Below, piece after piece: positions 26,476 to 35,623 of a DNA stretch of 64,000 nucleotides (its first letter is position 1; each line of letters opens with the position of its first letter). The DNA is taken from assembly GCF_030547185.1 (NCBI RefSeq), contig NZ_JAUOQR010000003.1, positions 248,001 through 312,000 of the forward strand. Direction: 5' to 3'. The translations under genes were made by a program, and so were the position numbers. The notes beneath the pieces were generated by a model. It did not search any database, was not told the DNA's origin, and was given only the letters and a program-made list of their open reading frames with translations. The stretch is from Neptuniibacter sp. 1_MG-2023. GTDB taxonomy: Bacteria > Pseudomonadota > Gammaproteobacteria > Pseudomonadales > Balneatricaceae.

Positions 26476-28176
26476 TTAATCTCTTTGCTTATTGGCTTGA
26501 GCGTCAGGGCTTTCAAGTAGGAGTTCAGAAGCTCTGTCAGCAGCATCTTGGAAAGGTTCTAAGATGAGGTCTACACCAAGTAACTCTAACTCTTCTGTTT
26601 CTAGCTTGCTTTGTGACACTGTTGCCAATTTCCCTGTAAAGCCTGCAGAACGTGTTAATTGAATGATGGTTTTTCGAGTATCTTCAGATGAAAGTCCCGT
26701 ATGGTGGTGGGGAATCGTTGTGACAATCCAGCGTGCATGCCGGAGAGGTAGTTCGGTTATAAATTCGGCATCAGTGACATCACCATACTGAGTATCTAAC
26801 CCGATTTTATTCCAATGTTTGATCGTGGCAGGGTTAAAGTCGAGCCCTAAAACCTTGACCCCTTTCTCTCTAAGCCGCATCGCTATAGCGGTGCCTAAAC
26901 GGCCTAACCCAAAGATAATAATAGGGTAGCTGCCACTGGCGTGAGTTTCCTCGGGCTGTTCTCGTGGTGCTCCTCTGCGCTCAAATATACCTAAAACGGG
27001 TTCAAGCAGCGTGTATAGCTGGTGGGAGTAGGTGATCATATAGGTTGATGCCGCAATAGTGACGATACCGACAAGTGTAACTAGACCTAGAATATCTTGC
27101 TGTAGGTGTCCTAAGCTGATCCCCATCGCAATAAAAATCAGTGAGAATTCACTAATCTGTGCCACGGTTAAGCCAGCGAGAAAGCCTGTTCTCTTACGGT
27201 AGCCCATAAGGCCCATAATAATTAAAACAATCAGAGGGTTTCCTATAAGAACAAACAGTGAAAATATCGCTGCGCCCGTTATATGGGAACCAAGGAGAGA
27301 TAGATCCAGCGTTGCACCTAGTGCAATAAAGAAAAACAGCAGAAGAAAGTCTCGTAGTGGTGCGAGCCTTGCTGCAATACTTTCACGGTAAGGTGTAGAG
27401 GCGAGTGCCACACCCGCAAGCAGGCCGCCGACTTCCATGCCTAGGCCTACAAAATTGCCTATTGCTGCGAATAATGTTGCTTGAGCTATAGCATAAATAA
27501 CTAATAGTTCGGGAATTTTTGCGAGTTTCTCGGTAAGTGGGTTGGCAATATAGCGGACAAAAATAATAACAAATAAAAGTAAGCTGAAGCCGGAGATCGC
27601 TACATTCCAAGCTGATGCATCACTGGCATTTCCGTGGCTATCTCCTATACCTATTGCGGCGAGCACAATCATTGCTACGACCACCACTAGATCTTGGACA
27701 ATTAGAAAGCCGAGTGCGATTTGACCATGTAATGAGTCAATCTCCCTTTTGTCTGACAAGAGCTTAACAATAATAATAGTCGATGAGAACGTGAGTGCGA
27801 CTGCAACGTAGAGGCTCGTCGTATGGCCCAGTCCAAGCCCAAGTCCTATAAAGTAGCCAATAATGGAGGTGAACGCGACTTGGCCGAGGCCTGTCATTAA
27901 TGAGACACCACCTATAGAGCGAATAAGCTTTACATCAAGCTTAATACCAACAAGAAATAGGAGTATGGCAATCCCTAGCTCTGAAAGAAGGGTGATCTGC
28001 TCTTTGGAATGAACAATATCAAGAATGGATGGGCCCGCAATTAAACCGACAGCGATAAAACTCACGATTAGCGGCTGTCTCATCAATAAACCGATGAAAC
28101 CTATTACGGTAGCCAAGACCATCAAAGCAGTAATTTCGGTGAAGGTTGATTGGGTTATTAATTCGACTAGACTCAT
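26476..28176 (-). CDS. CPA2 family cation:proton antiporter with TrkA-N (RCK) domain
   Basis: 566 aa. Residues about 15-390 form 12 or so helices of the Na+/H+ exchanger fold, with FLIVQDLVVVVAMIVLA in the ion-binding position. A cytoplasmic Rossmann RCK domain follows with IIIFGLGRLGTAIAMRLRE and a conserved acidic strand end. It resembles YbaL/KefB-like K+ efflux systems. No KefF/KefG partner is present; the downstream usp gene is the likely companion. It sits between the two arsenic blocks. Confidence 0.86.
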   Translation of the reverse strand: MSLVELITQSTFTEITALMVLATVIGFIGLLMRQPLIVSFIAVGLIAGPSILDIVHSKEQITLLSELGIAILLFLVGIKLDVKLIRSIGGVSLMTGLGQVAFTSIIGYFIGLGLGLGHTTSLYVAVALTFSSTIIIVKLLSDKREIDSLHGQIALGFLIVQDLVVVVAMIVLAAIGIGDSHGNASDASAWNVAISGFSLLLFVIIFVRYIANPLTEKLAKIPELLVIYAIAQATLFAAIGNFVGLGMEVGGLLAGVALASTPYRESIAARLAPLRDFLLLFFFIALGATLDLSLLGSHITGAAIFSLFVLIGNPLIVLIIMGLMGYRKRTGFLAGLTVAQISEFSLIFIAMGISLGHLQQDILGLVTLVGIVTIAASTYMITYSHQLYTLLEPVLGIFERRGAPREQPEETHASGSYPIIIFGLGRLGTAIAMRLREKGVKVLGLDFNPATIKHWNKIGLDTQYGDVTDAEFITELPLRHARWIVTTIPHHHTGLSSEDTRKTIIQLTRSAGFTGKLATVSQSKLETEELELLGVDLILEPFQDAADRASELLLESPDAQANKQRD

Positions 28177-28413
28177 ATATTAAAACTCATTCCTTGTATT
28201 TGTAATTTATGCTGTTGCCTGTTTTTCTATTCTTTTTTGGGTGGAATTCCTATTAAGGAAATACTGGTTTTATGCAGTGATTTCTACCGTTAATAACATG
28301 AGTTAAAGTAATCATGTTGGCTGGCGAATACAATTGACGCCGGTTAAAGAAACAGAGGATAGATAACTAAAATAGAGTATCTATACATCTTTGCTTGCTT
28401 TAGATTGTTTTTG

Positions 28414-30141
28414 TTAGGCACTCAATTTAAGTCCAACAGAAACAATCCGAATACCATCCGTTTCTTTGACGATAATTTTTACAAGTCCAAGTTGAACTCG
28501 GTCGCCTACAACGGGCGTACCGTGGAACTGTTTGGTTAAGTACTGTTCAACGGTCATTTCCGCATTTATTGGGTCGAGCTCAAAACTATACTCTTTAGCT
28601 AAATCAGCCATTTTGGCGTTAGGTAATAAAGCAAACTCACCAAAAAAGCGTTTAGCTTTAAGCATAGGTGATTGAGTGTCTGGAGCAAAAGTACGTCCTA
28701 AAGCTGCTCTTGCCTCACTTGTTGCCAAAATCATTACTTGGTCTTCAGGTATAAGTTTTTGCTCTTCTGTATTGCTTATTAACCGCCCGTGCCTAATGAC
28801 ACCCACCATCTGGCAAGTATCAGTTAAGGGTATATTCGTAGCTGATGTACCAATAACACTGCTTCCCGCTGTTATAGGGTAGATTAAGAGATCTTTATCT
28901 AAGTCATGTTTGATAGTGAGATGTAAATAATTGGGCTCGGGTGATGTTGGGGGAAGCTCAATTTTTAGCCATCTCGCCATAGGCGCAATAGTCCAGCCTT
29001 GAAGTACCAATGATATAAGTACAACGAAGAAGACTAGATCAAAATATGTTTGTGTATGTTCTAAACCCGCTAAGGATGGGAACAGCGCCAAGATAATAGG
29101 GACCGCACCACGTAACCCGCACCAACCGATAAAGACTTGTTCCCTCCACGGGAAATGGAAAGGTAGTAAAGACACCGCTACAGCGAGAGGTCTGGCAATA
29201 AAAATAAGCACAAATGCGATAGCGATAGCGGGAATAATGATCGGTATCATATGGCTTGGTGTGATGAGCAAACCGAGCATCAAAAACATACCAATTTGGC
29301 TTAACCATGCTATACCGTCATGGAAACGATGAATCTCGTTACTGTAAATAAGTGGGGTATTACCAATGATAACGCCCGCTATAAAGATTGCGAGAAAGCC
29401 ACTGCCATTAAGTAGGTTGGTTACGCCAAAGATGCAGATGCCGCCGGCTAAAGCGAGAAGTGGATAGAGTGATGATGGAAGTGGCAAACGCTTAAGTAGC
29501 TGAGCGACTATATGGCCACCCGCGAAGCCGAAAGCTAGACCTAGCCCCATCTGACTGAGTAGCTCGCTCGCAATTGTCCAGCCTTGGCTACTACTATCGC
29601 TAAGTTGAAGTAGTTGCACTAAGGTGATCGTTAAAAAGATCGCTATTGGGTCATTAGATCCTGACTCTATCTCTAGGGTTGCGCTTGTCCGTTCTTTTAA
29701 ATCTAAACCAGCGCTTCTTATTAAGCCAAAGACTGCTGCAGCGTCAGTCGATCCAACGATGGCGCCTATTAATAGCCCATCGAGGAGCGGTAAGCCTAAA
29801 ATAATATGCGCGGCATAGCCTGTTATGCCTGCAGTGGCGATAACACCAACGGTGGCTAATGAGAGTGCGGGTTTTAGACTGACACGAAAGCTCTGTGTTT
29901 TTGTGCCGAGCCCACCATCAAAGATAATAATGGCAAGCGCGATATTGCCGAAGAGAAAGGCCACATTAAAATCGTCAAACTTAATACCACCGATTCCATC
30001 TTCCCCTGCAAGCATACCTAATACTAAGAAAACCAATAAAACAGGCGCGCCAATACGACGAGTCAGTACGCTGGCAACAACACATAGCATTACCAGTAAG
30101 CCGGATAAGAAAATGTATTGATAGGTTAGGTCGATGGTCAT
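28414..30141 (-). CDS. CPA1 family potassium/proton antiporter (NhaP2/CvrA-like)
   Basis: 575 aa. The N-terminal antiporter domain has about 12 helices, with GAIVGSTDAAAVFGLI and ESGSNDPIAIFLTITLV, the NhaP-type ion-binding motifs. A TrkA-C domain (about 395-470) and a CorC_HlyC-like C-terminal domain (about 490-570) follow, the domain order of NhaP2/CvrA K+/H+ antiporters. It is separated by 237 bases from the CPA2 gene, so it is probably a separate unit on the same strand. Confidence 0.87.
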   Translation of the reverse strand: MTIDLTYQYIFLSGLLVMLCVVASVLTRRIGAPVLLVFLVLGMLAGEDGIGGIKFDDFNVAFLFGNIALAIIIFDGGLGTKTQSFRVSLKPALSLATVGVIATAGITGYAAHIILGLPLLDGLLIGAIVGSTDAAAVFGLIRSAGLDLKERTSATLEIESGSNDPIAIFLTITLVQLLQLSDSSSQGWTIASELLSQMGLGLAFGFAGGHIVAQLLKRLPLPSSLYPLLALAGGICIFGVTNLLNGSGFLAIFIAGVIIGNTPLIYSNEIHRFHDGIAWLSQIGMFLMLGLLITPSHMIPIIIPAIAIAFVLIFIARPLAVAVSLLPFHFPWREQVFIGWCGLRGAVPIILALFPSLAGLEHTQTYFDLVFFVVLISLVLQGWTIAPMARWLKIELPPTSPEPNYLHLTIKHDLDKDLLIYPITAGSSVIGTSATNIPLTDTCQMVGVIRHGRLISNTEEQKLIPEDQVMILATSEARAALGRTFAPDTQSPMLKAKRFFGEFALLPNAKMADLAKEYSFELDPINAEMTVEQYLTKQFHGTPVVGDRVQLGLVKIIVKETDGIRIVSVGLKLSA

Positions 30142-31065
30142 GCAGTGCCCTTAGTCAAAATTTGTATAGTGGTGGTTTGTAGATTGGCCGACACTCATTA
30201 GTGTGATTGATATGAGCGTTATTCCCTGCGTTACTTTGTGGTTCCTCCTTTTTTGCGTATACGGTTCAGTTTTTGTGATGGGGTTGGGACAAAATAGATA
30301 TAAATGCGCTGCTAAATTTAGAACCTGCATAGGTGTTACACAGATGACTAAGGGTATTGTTTCAGCATTTATTATTGTTTTAGGTGATACGCCTGCAAGC
30401 GCTAAAGCCCCAAAAGGGTAAGATCATTATTAACTGATCTGTTTCTAATTACTTATGGGCCCAGTTGAATATTTCAAGGACCTGAGTGGTTATTAATATG
30501 CCTATTCTAGCATTTAAATACGGCGCCACAATATGCTTTATAGGGTGGAAGGGAAATCTCAGGGGCTTTATATAAAAGTTTTTATTATTTGATCTGTTTA
30601 CTTATTTTGTTGGTGTGAACGTGAAATTAACTACAGATGGCCTGCCAGCCTTTGATTTAGTGTTTATTGTTTTCTCTTGGGTAGTTGAATAGATTATGTT
30701 TAGTATCTTTTTAGTGATATTTGCCCTTTATTTCTAGGAAATAAATATCTTGATTTGATACTAAAGAATAGGGTGTGTATTCGAGTTAATTTTTTCTATT
30801 CGCGTGTTAGAGGGGGTCTGTTTTATCGTTGATAGCGTGTTAAATACTTTCTCCTAATCCGTCTAAATCGGCTTCAGAACTCATTTGCTCGATTGCAAAA
30901 AAAAGAATGGAAATATTTTACGCAAGGAGGTGAACGTTTACATTTATTCTTGAGTAAGATAAAAGGCTGTTATTCGTTTAAGAGAATGTAATGGCGTCGT
31001 AGGTTGTTTTCTCTGCGGCATTGTAAAACAGGTCTCGTGTATAGAAGTAAAAGGTATTGGCTGAT
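30142..31065. other. Gene-poor interval between antiporter and arsH
   Basis: About 920 bases, visibly AT-rich, without a convincing gene. A 72-codon frame at 30203-30421 lacks a ribosome binding site and recognisable features. The interval holds a nested inverted repeat (30699-30765) and an isolated consensus Shine-Dalgarno AAGGAGGTGA (30924-30933) that leads only to a 7-codon frame. It must contain the promoters for the antiporter (minus) and arsH (plus). Confidence 0.5.
30699..30765. repeat. Nested inverted repeat / long hairpin
   Basis: TTTAGTATC (30699-30707) pairs perfectly with GATACTAAA (30757-30765). Within it GATA (30716-30719) pairs with TATC (30746-30749), and an apical stem TTTATTTC-TAG-GAAATAAA (30727-30745) is perfect over 8 bases. 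The whole could fold as one bulged hairpin. It may be a structured RNA, a remnant of a miniature element, or a regulatory site. Confidence 0.5.
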
Positions 31066-31794
31066 ATGAGTGAAGTAAACCTAGAGAGCCCCTCGCTACC
31101 CAATATAGATGATGCGTTGCTGGATCTACCATCGTTTGGAAAGTGTATCGGAAAGCAGAGTGAGCATGCGCCGCGTTTGTTATTACTCTATGGGTCTTTA
31201 CGAGAGCGTTCTTTTAGTCGTTTGGTCATTGAGGAGTCTGCACGGTTATTAACTCGTTTTGGCGCGGAGGTGAAAATTTTTAACCCTGAGGGATTACCTC
31301 AGGTGGATGCTGCAGATGAAAATCATCCTAAAGTGCAAGAGTTGCGGGAATTGATGATGTGGTCTGAGGGCCAAGTGTGGTGCTCTCCTGAGCGTCATGG
31401 TGCGATGACCAGCATATTTAAAAGCCAGTTGGATTGGGTGCCTTTAAATATGGGAGGGGTTAGGCCGACACAAGGCAAAACGCTTGCTGTTATGCAGGTT
31501 TGTGGTGGTTCGCAATCGTTTAATGTTGTGAATCAACTTCGCGTGCTAGGTCGATGGATGCGGATGGTTACTATACCGAATCAGTCCTCTGTTCCTAAGG
31601 CGTACCTAGAATTTGATGACAACAATAGAATGAAGCCGTCGCCTTACTACAACCGTATTGTGGATGTTATGGAAGAGTTAATGAAATTCACTTTATTGCT
31701 ACGTGATAATAAAGACTATTTTGTGGATCGTTATTCTGAGCGTGTAGAAACTGCCGAGCAAGTGAGTGAGCGGGTTAACCAGCGATCGTTATAA
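31066..31794 (+). CDS. arsH: ArsH, NADPH-dependent FMN oxidoreductase for arsenic resistance
   Basis: 242 aa flavodoxin-fold enzyme that oxidises toxic trivalent organoarsenicals and also reduces quinones. The FMN-binding loop [11 protein letters not shown] is at about 42-52, and [18 protein letters not shown] and [21 protein letters not shown] follow, all ArsH signatures. The start [15 protein letters not shown] is chosen over an in-frame TTG 9 bases earlier, which is too close to the AAAGG. arsC follows after 139 bases. It is separated from the arsR operon by about 5.8 kb of other genes. Confidence 0.93.
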   Translation: MSEVNLESPSLPNIDDALLDLPSFGKCIGKQSEHAPRLLLLYGSLRERSFSRLVIEESARLLTRFGAEVKIFNPEGLPQVDAADENHPKVQELRELMMWSEGQVWCSPERHGAMTSIFKSQLDWVPLNMGGVRPTQGKTLAVMQVCGGSQSFNVVNQLRVLGRWMRMVTIPNQSSVPKAYLEFDDNNRMKPSPYYNRIVDVMEELMKFTLLLRDNKDYFVDRYSERVETAEQVSERVNQRSL

Positions 31795-31933
31795 ATGTGG
31801 AGTCTAGGGTTGATTGATCCCTGTTTTTGTTCTGCCGTTTGCGAATGTAGTAGTGTGCAAAGGGTTGAGTATGACGGATGATCGATCATGCAGAGGCAAA
31901 GGAATTTTGGTAAATGATGCGTAGAGATAAACG

Positions 31934-32362
31934 ATGATAGTTATCCATCACAATCCAGACTGCGGTACATCGAGAAATGTGCTTAAAATCATCCAAGACT
32001 CAGGCTATTCACCGGTAGTGATTGAGTACATTAAAGAGGGCTGGACTAAAGCTCAGTTGCAAGGCTTGCTTGCAGCTGCTGATTTAACCCCACGTCAGGC
32101 CCTTAGAACAACTAAGTCTCCTGCGGAAGCCTTAGGTTTGTTAGATGAAGCTGTCTCGGATGAGGTGATTTTTAGCGCAATGTTAGAGCACCCCATTCTA
32201 GTCAATAGACCTATAGTGTGTAGCCCAAAAGGCGTTAAGCTGTGCCGTCCGAGTGAAGTCGTGCTTGATCTTTTAGACCGCTGGCCCACAGGTCCCTATT
32301 ACAAAGAAGATGGGCAACAAGTTTTAGATACCTTAGGGCAACGGTTTATTTCGAGCCAGTAA
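31934..32362 (+). CDS. arsC: Glutaredoxin-dependent arsenate reductase
   Basis: 142 aa E. coli-type ArsC that reduces arsenate to arsenite with glutathione and glutaredoxin. The catalytic Cys10 lies in HNPDCGTSRN. Arginines that bind the oxyanion are in ALRTTKSPAE, HPILVNRPIV and KLCRPSEVV. Its product is the substrate of ACR3. It is probably co-transcribed with arsH and convergent with the LysR gene. Confidence 0.95.
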   Translation: MIVIHHNPDCGTSRNVLKIIQDSGYSPVVIEYIKEGWTKAQLQGLLAAADLTPRQALRTTKSPAEALGLLDEAVSDEVIFSAMLEHPILVNRPIVCSPKGVKLCRPSEVVLDLLDRWPTGPYYKEDGQQVLDTLGQRFISSQ

Positions 32363-32486
32363 AGCCTTTTTTCTGGGGCCGCCTTCTACGCTTAACCTTC
32401 TGCAATCAAGTTGGTGGGGGGATTTCCTACGTTCAAAGACTCAGTGTTTCTATTTCTGCGAGGCAAGCCGGCTTGATTTCACTGCC

Positions 32487-33374
32487 TTACAGCTGTATTC
32501 GAGGATGGATATAGTCTAGAAACGCAGTAATTCGACTGGAAAGGGTGGTGTTACGGTAGTAGACCGCATGTACCAACTCGCGGTTACTTGGGCTGGTGAT
32601 ATGATTATCTAGCACTTTAACCAGCCGTCCGTTGGCCAAGTCTTCACAAATCATAAACTCGGATAGCAGTGCCAAGCCTTGTCCAGCCAAGCAAAGTTGG
32701 CGAATGGTCTCACCGCTGCTACTGCTTAGGGTTGGGGACAGTGCAACATGACGGGTAAGGGGCCAGCGATTCAGGTGGGGTGCATCGGCAAAGCCAATGA
32801 TTTTGTGCTGTTCTAGCGCTTCGGGGGTTTCCGGTGTGCCTTGTTGAGCAAGATATGAAGGCGAGGCGACGATATGCAACGGGCTGCGTCCGAGAAAACG
32901 GGCATGCAAGTTTGAATCCTGTAGGGTACCAATGCGAATTGCCAGATCCGTCTTGCGCTCAATCAGATCAATGATGTTTTCATTGGCTACAAGTTCTAAC
33001 TCGATCTTTGGATGGCACTCACAAAAGCCTGCTACCAGTGGGACTAACTGGTGCAGGATAAAAGGAGTAGCGGCGTCCACTCTGAGCCGACCTGCCGGTA
33101 TACCTTTTAAGGTTCTGATCTTTTCTTCCGCCTCTGCCAGCTGATGCAGCCCGTTTCTGACCAGCTCGGTAAAAATGCGGCCTTCTTCAGTGAGTTCCAG
33201 CTTGCGGGTGGTGCGATTCAGCAATGTGCAGTCTAAATCCTTTTCTAGTCGGCTGACAGCGCGCGACACCTTGGCAACTTGAATATCTAGGATGCGGGCG
33301 GCGGCTGAGAAGCTGCCGCTATCAATTACGGTTAGCAGAATCTCAAGATCTTCAGTACGGGATATTATTGCCAT
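32487..33374 (-). CDS. LysR family transcriptional regulator
   Basis: 295 aa. The N-terminal winged helix-turn-helix (about 1-62) contains FSAAARILDIQVAKVSRAVSR, and the substrate-binding domain spans about 90-290. It is divergent from the MFS gene with 91 bases between start codons, the usual layout for a LysR protein that controls the adjacent operon and itself. Ligand unknown; the neighbouring flavin and nicotinamide reductases suggest an electrophile, quinone or aldehyde signal. Confidence 0.88.
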   Translation of the reverse strand: MAIISRTEDLEILLTVIDSGSFSAAARILDIQVAKVSRAVSRLEKDLDCTLLNRTTRKLELTEEGRIFTELVRNGLHQLAEAEEKIRTLKGIPAGRLRVDAATPFILHQLVPLVAGFCECHPKIELELVANENIIDLIERKTDLAIRIGTLQDSNLHARFLGRSPLHIVASPSYLAQQGTPETPEALEQHKIIGFADAPHLNRWPLTRHVALSPTLSSSSGETIRQLCLAGQGLALLSEFMICEDLANGRLVKVLDNHITSPSNRELVHAVYYRNTTLSSRITAFLDYIHPRIQL

Positions 33375-33465
33375 ATATGTAAAGGTATTTTGTCACTGAT
33401 GCTGTTTTTGTAAAAGATAGCAGTAGGCATACTCCGTAGCAACTAAAACATACAAGGAGATTGAA

Positions 33466-34641
33466 ATGCCTATTGCTCTTTTTGCGCTGACACTCAGCGC
33501 ATTTGCAATCGGTACCACCGAGTTCGTGATTGTTGGTTTGGTACCTACTATCGCCCAAGACCTGGGCGTTTCCCTACCTTCTGCGGGACTGTTAGTCAGT
33601 CTTTATGCATTGGGTGTTGCTATTGGGGCGCCTGTCCTTACAGCCCTGACTGGGCGCTGGCAGCGTAAAAATGTGCTGCTGGCGGTAATGTTATTGTTCG
33701 TAGTTGGTAACCTGCTGGCTTGGATGGCCCCTACCTACAGCTCACTGATCACTGCGCGTATCTTGACTGGCTTGGCCCATGGGGTGTTTTTCTCAATTGG
33801 ATCAACCATCGCAACTAGTTTGGTGCCACGTGAAAAAGAGGCCAGTGCTATCGCTATCATGTTTACTGGCTTGACTGTTGCATTGGTCACTGGTGTGCCT
33901 TTGGGGACCTGGATTGGTCAGAACTTTGGCTGGCGTGCGACCTTCATGGTTGTGGCTGCTCTAGGGTTAATTGCGCTGATCGGTAGTGCATTGCTTGTGC
34001 CAAAGAATCTCAAACAGGCCCCGCCTGCACGTATTGCCCAGCAGCTAAGCGTATTGACTCAACCACGCCTGCTGCTGGTCTATGCCATGACTGCGGTTGG
34101 TTACGGTGGCACTTTTACCGCTTTCACCTTCCTTGCTCCGATTTTGGAACAGGTGTCCGGCTTTGAATCGGGTGCTATAGGCCTAATCATGCTGGTCTAC
34201 GGTGTATCGGTTGCCGTTGGTAATATTTGGGGTGGTCGTATGGCGGATCGTATGGGGCCGATCAAGGCATTACATATAATCTTTACTGCACTAGCGCTTG
34301 TACTGTTAGCGTTTACCTTTACCGCCGGAAATCAGATTGCTGCTGTTATCACCATTTTAATTTGGGGAGCCTTTGCCTTCGGCAATGTACCTGGCTTGCA
34401 AGTGTATGTAGTTCAATTGGCAGAGAAGTACACACCGCAGGCAGTTGATGTGGCCTCGGGGCTGAATATCGCAGCGTTCAATGTCGGTATTGCATTGGGT
34501 TCGATCCTCGGAGGGGTTGTAATAGAAAGAATGACACTGATGGATACCGCTTGGATTGGAGCACTGATCGTTGCATTGGCACTCGTGCTTACTCGACTGT
34601 CCGGTTTTCTCGACAAGCGTGACCAGCTACAGACCATCTGA
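33466..34641 (+). CDS. MFS transporter (YdhP/AraJ-like drug or metabolite exporter)
   Basis: 391 aa with 12 hydrophobic helices. It starts MPIALFALTLSAFAIGTTEFV, a motif of the AraJ/YdhP DHA1 exporters, and contains LTGRWQRKNVLLAVML in the first cytoplasmic loop and GRMADRMGPIKAL in the second-half loop. First gene of the plus-strand redox cluster, behind ACAAGGAGA. Likely exports the compound, or a product of it, handled by the downstream enzymes; the substrate is unknown. Confidence 0.86.
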   Translation: MPIALFALTLSAFAIGTTEFVIVGLVPTIAQDLGVSLPSAGLLVSLYALGVAIGAPVLTALTGRWQRKNVLLAVMLLFVVGNLLAWMAPTYSSLITARILTGLAHGVFFSIGSTIATSLVPREKEASAIAIMFTGLTVALVTGVPLGTWIGQNFGWRATFMVVAALGLIALIGSALLVPKNLKQAPPARIAQQLSVLTQPRLLLVYAMTAVGYGGTFTAFTFLAPILEQVSGFESGAIGLIMLVYGVSVAVGNIWGGRMADRMGPIKALHIIFTALALVLLAFTFTAGNQIAAVITILIWGAFAFGNVPGLQVYVVQLAEKYTPQAVDVASGLNIAAFNVGIALGSILGGVVIERMTLMDTAWIGALIVALALVLTRLSGFLDKRDQLQTI

Positions 34642-34691
34642 AGACACGAGAGTGCAAGGGCGAAGCCTAGCTTCGCTCGGGAGTTGTTTAA

Positions 34692-35606
34692 ATGAATCTT
34701 GAAAAACTGACTCAGGGCGGCTTTTCCATCGGTGTGGAACTGCCTCTAGATAATGACTGGTCAGCAAGCGGCGATGCTAATCGAAAGCGTGATGGACGCC
34801 CCTTTGGTGTTCCGGATATGCAGCATCATGCAGAGTTGATTAAACAGGCTGATGATCTTGGGTTCCGTGCCGCTTGGGTGCGTGATGTACCCTTGTATGA
34901 CCCTGATTTTGGTGATGCTGCACAAATATTCGAAACCTTTACCTATCTGGGTTATTTAGCGTCCCATACCCAAAATATTCTACTGGGAACGGCGGCTGTG
35001 GTATTGCCATTGCGTAATCCATGGTTAGTGCGTAAGGCTGCCGTAACGGTACAAACGTTAAGTAATCAGCGTTTGTTGTTGGGGGTTGCTAGTGGTGACC
35101 GTCCTAGTGAGTATCCTGTTTTCGGCGTTGATTTTCATAGTCGGGGTGAAAGCTTCCGTCAGGCTGTAGAAATTCTGCGTGGGGAACAGGACAACAAATT
35201 GGCCAGTGGTATGCGGGTATTACCGGATGCACCGCAGCCTCCTTTACTGGTTGCCGGTTTAGCCCAGCAAAGCCCCGCTTGGGTTGGGGATAATATGCAG
35301 GGCTGGTTGGCCTATCCGGGCGCCCCTGAGGACCATGTTAAACGCGTTGGGTTATGGCGTGACGTTGCCGGAGACAAACCTTATATCAGCTTTATTCATC
35401 TTGATCTTGTGGATAACCCGGACGCACCGATTAGGCGCCATCGTTTTGGTGTCAGTACCGGTGTGAAAGGATTGATTCAAGAACTGGAATCCATGAACGC
35501 AGCGGGGGTGGATCATATTGGATTACATTTCCGTCGTAACCAGCGACCGCTGGACGAAACCTTTGAACAGATCGGTAAATCAGTATTGCCGCTGTTTCAT
35601 ACCTAA
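34692..35606 (+). CDS. Luciferase-like (LLM) flavin-dependent oxidoreductase
   Basis: 304 aa TIM-barrel protein of the bacterial luciferase superfamily, subgroup resembling TIGR03571 oxidoreductases. Recognisable runs are DDLGFRAAWVRDVPLYDPDF, a TAAVVLPLRNPWLVRKAAVT strand-helix and LLLGVASGDRPSEYPVFG. Such enzymes use reduced FMN or F420; FMN is expected here. It follows the MFS gene by 50 bases and precedes the aldo/keto reductase by 17. No flavin reductase partner is obvious within the cluster except possibly ArsH nearby. Confidence 0.82.
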   Translation: MNLEKLTQGGFSIGVELPLDNDWSASGDANRKRDGRPFGVPDMQHHAELIKQADDLGFRAAWVRDVPLYDPDFGDAAQIFETFTYLGYLASHTQNILLGTAAVVLPLRNPWLVRKAAVTVQTLSNQRLLLGVASGDRPSEYPVFGVDFHSRGESFRQAVEILRGEQDNKLASGMRVLPDAPQPPLLVAGLAQQSPAWVGDNMQGWLAYPGAPEDHVKRVGLWRDVAGDKPYISFIHLDLVDNPDAPIRRHRFGVSTGVKGLIQELESMNAAGVDHIGLHFRRNQRPLDETFEQIGKSVLPLFHT

Positions 35607-35623
35607 AATAGGAGTTATACAAC

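Noticed and set aside
30203-30421. 72-codon plus-strand frame with a hydrophobic N-terminus
   Set aside because: No ribosome binding site before its possible starts, no recognisable domain and atypical composition; it lies in an AT-rich gap where such frames occur by chance.
32363-32486. Terminator between arsC and the LysR gene
   Set aside because: The only symmetry, CAAGCCGGCTTG, has no loop and no T-run.
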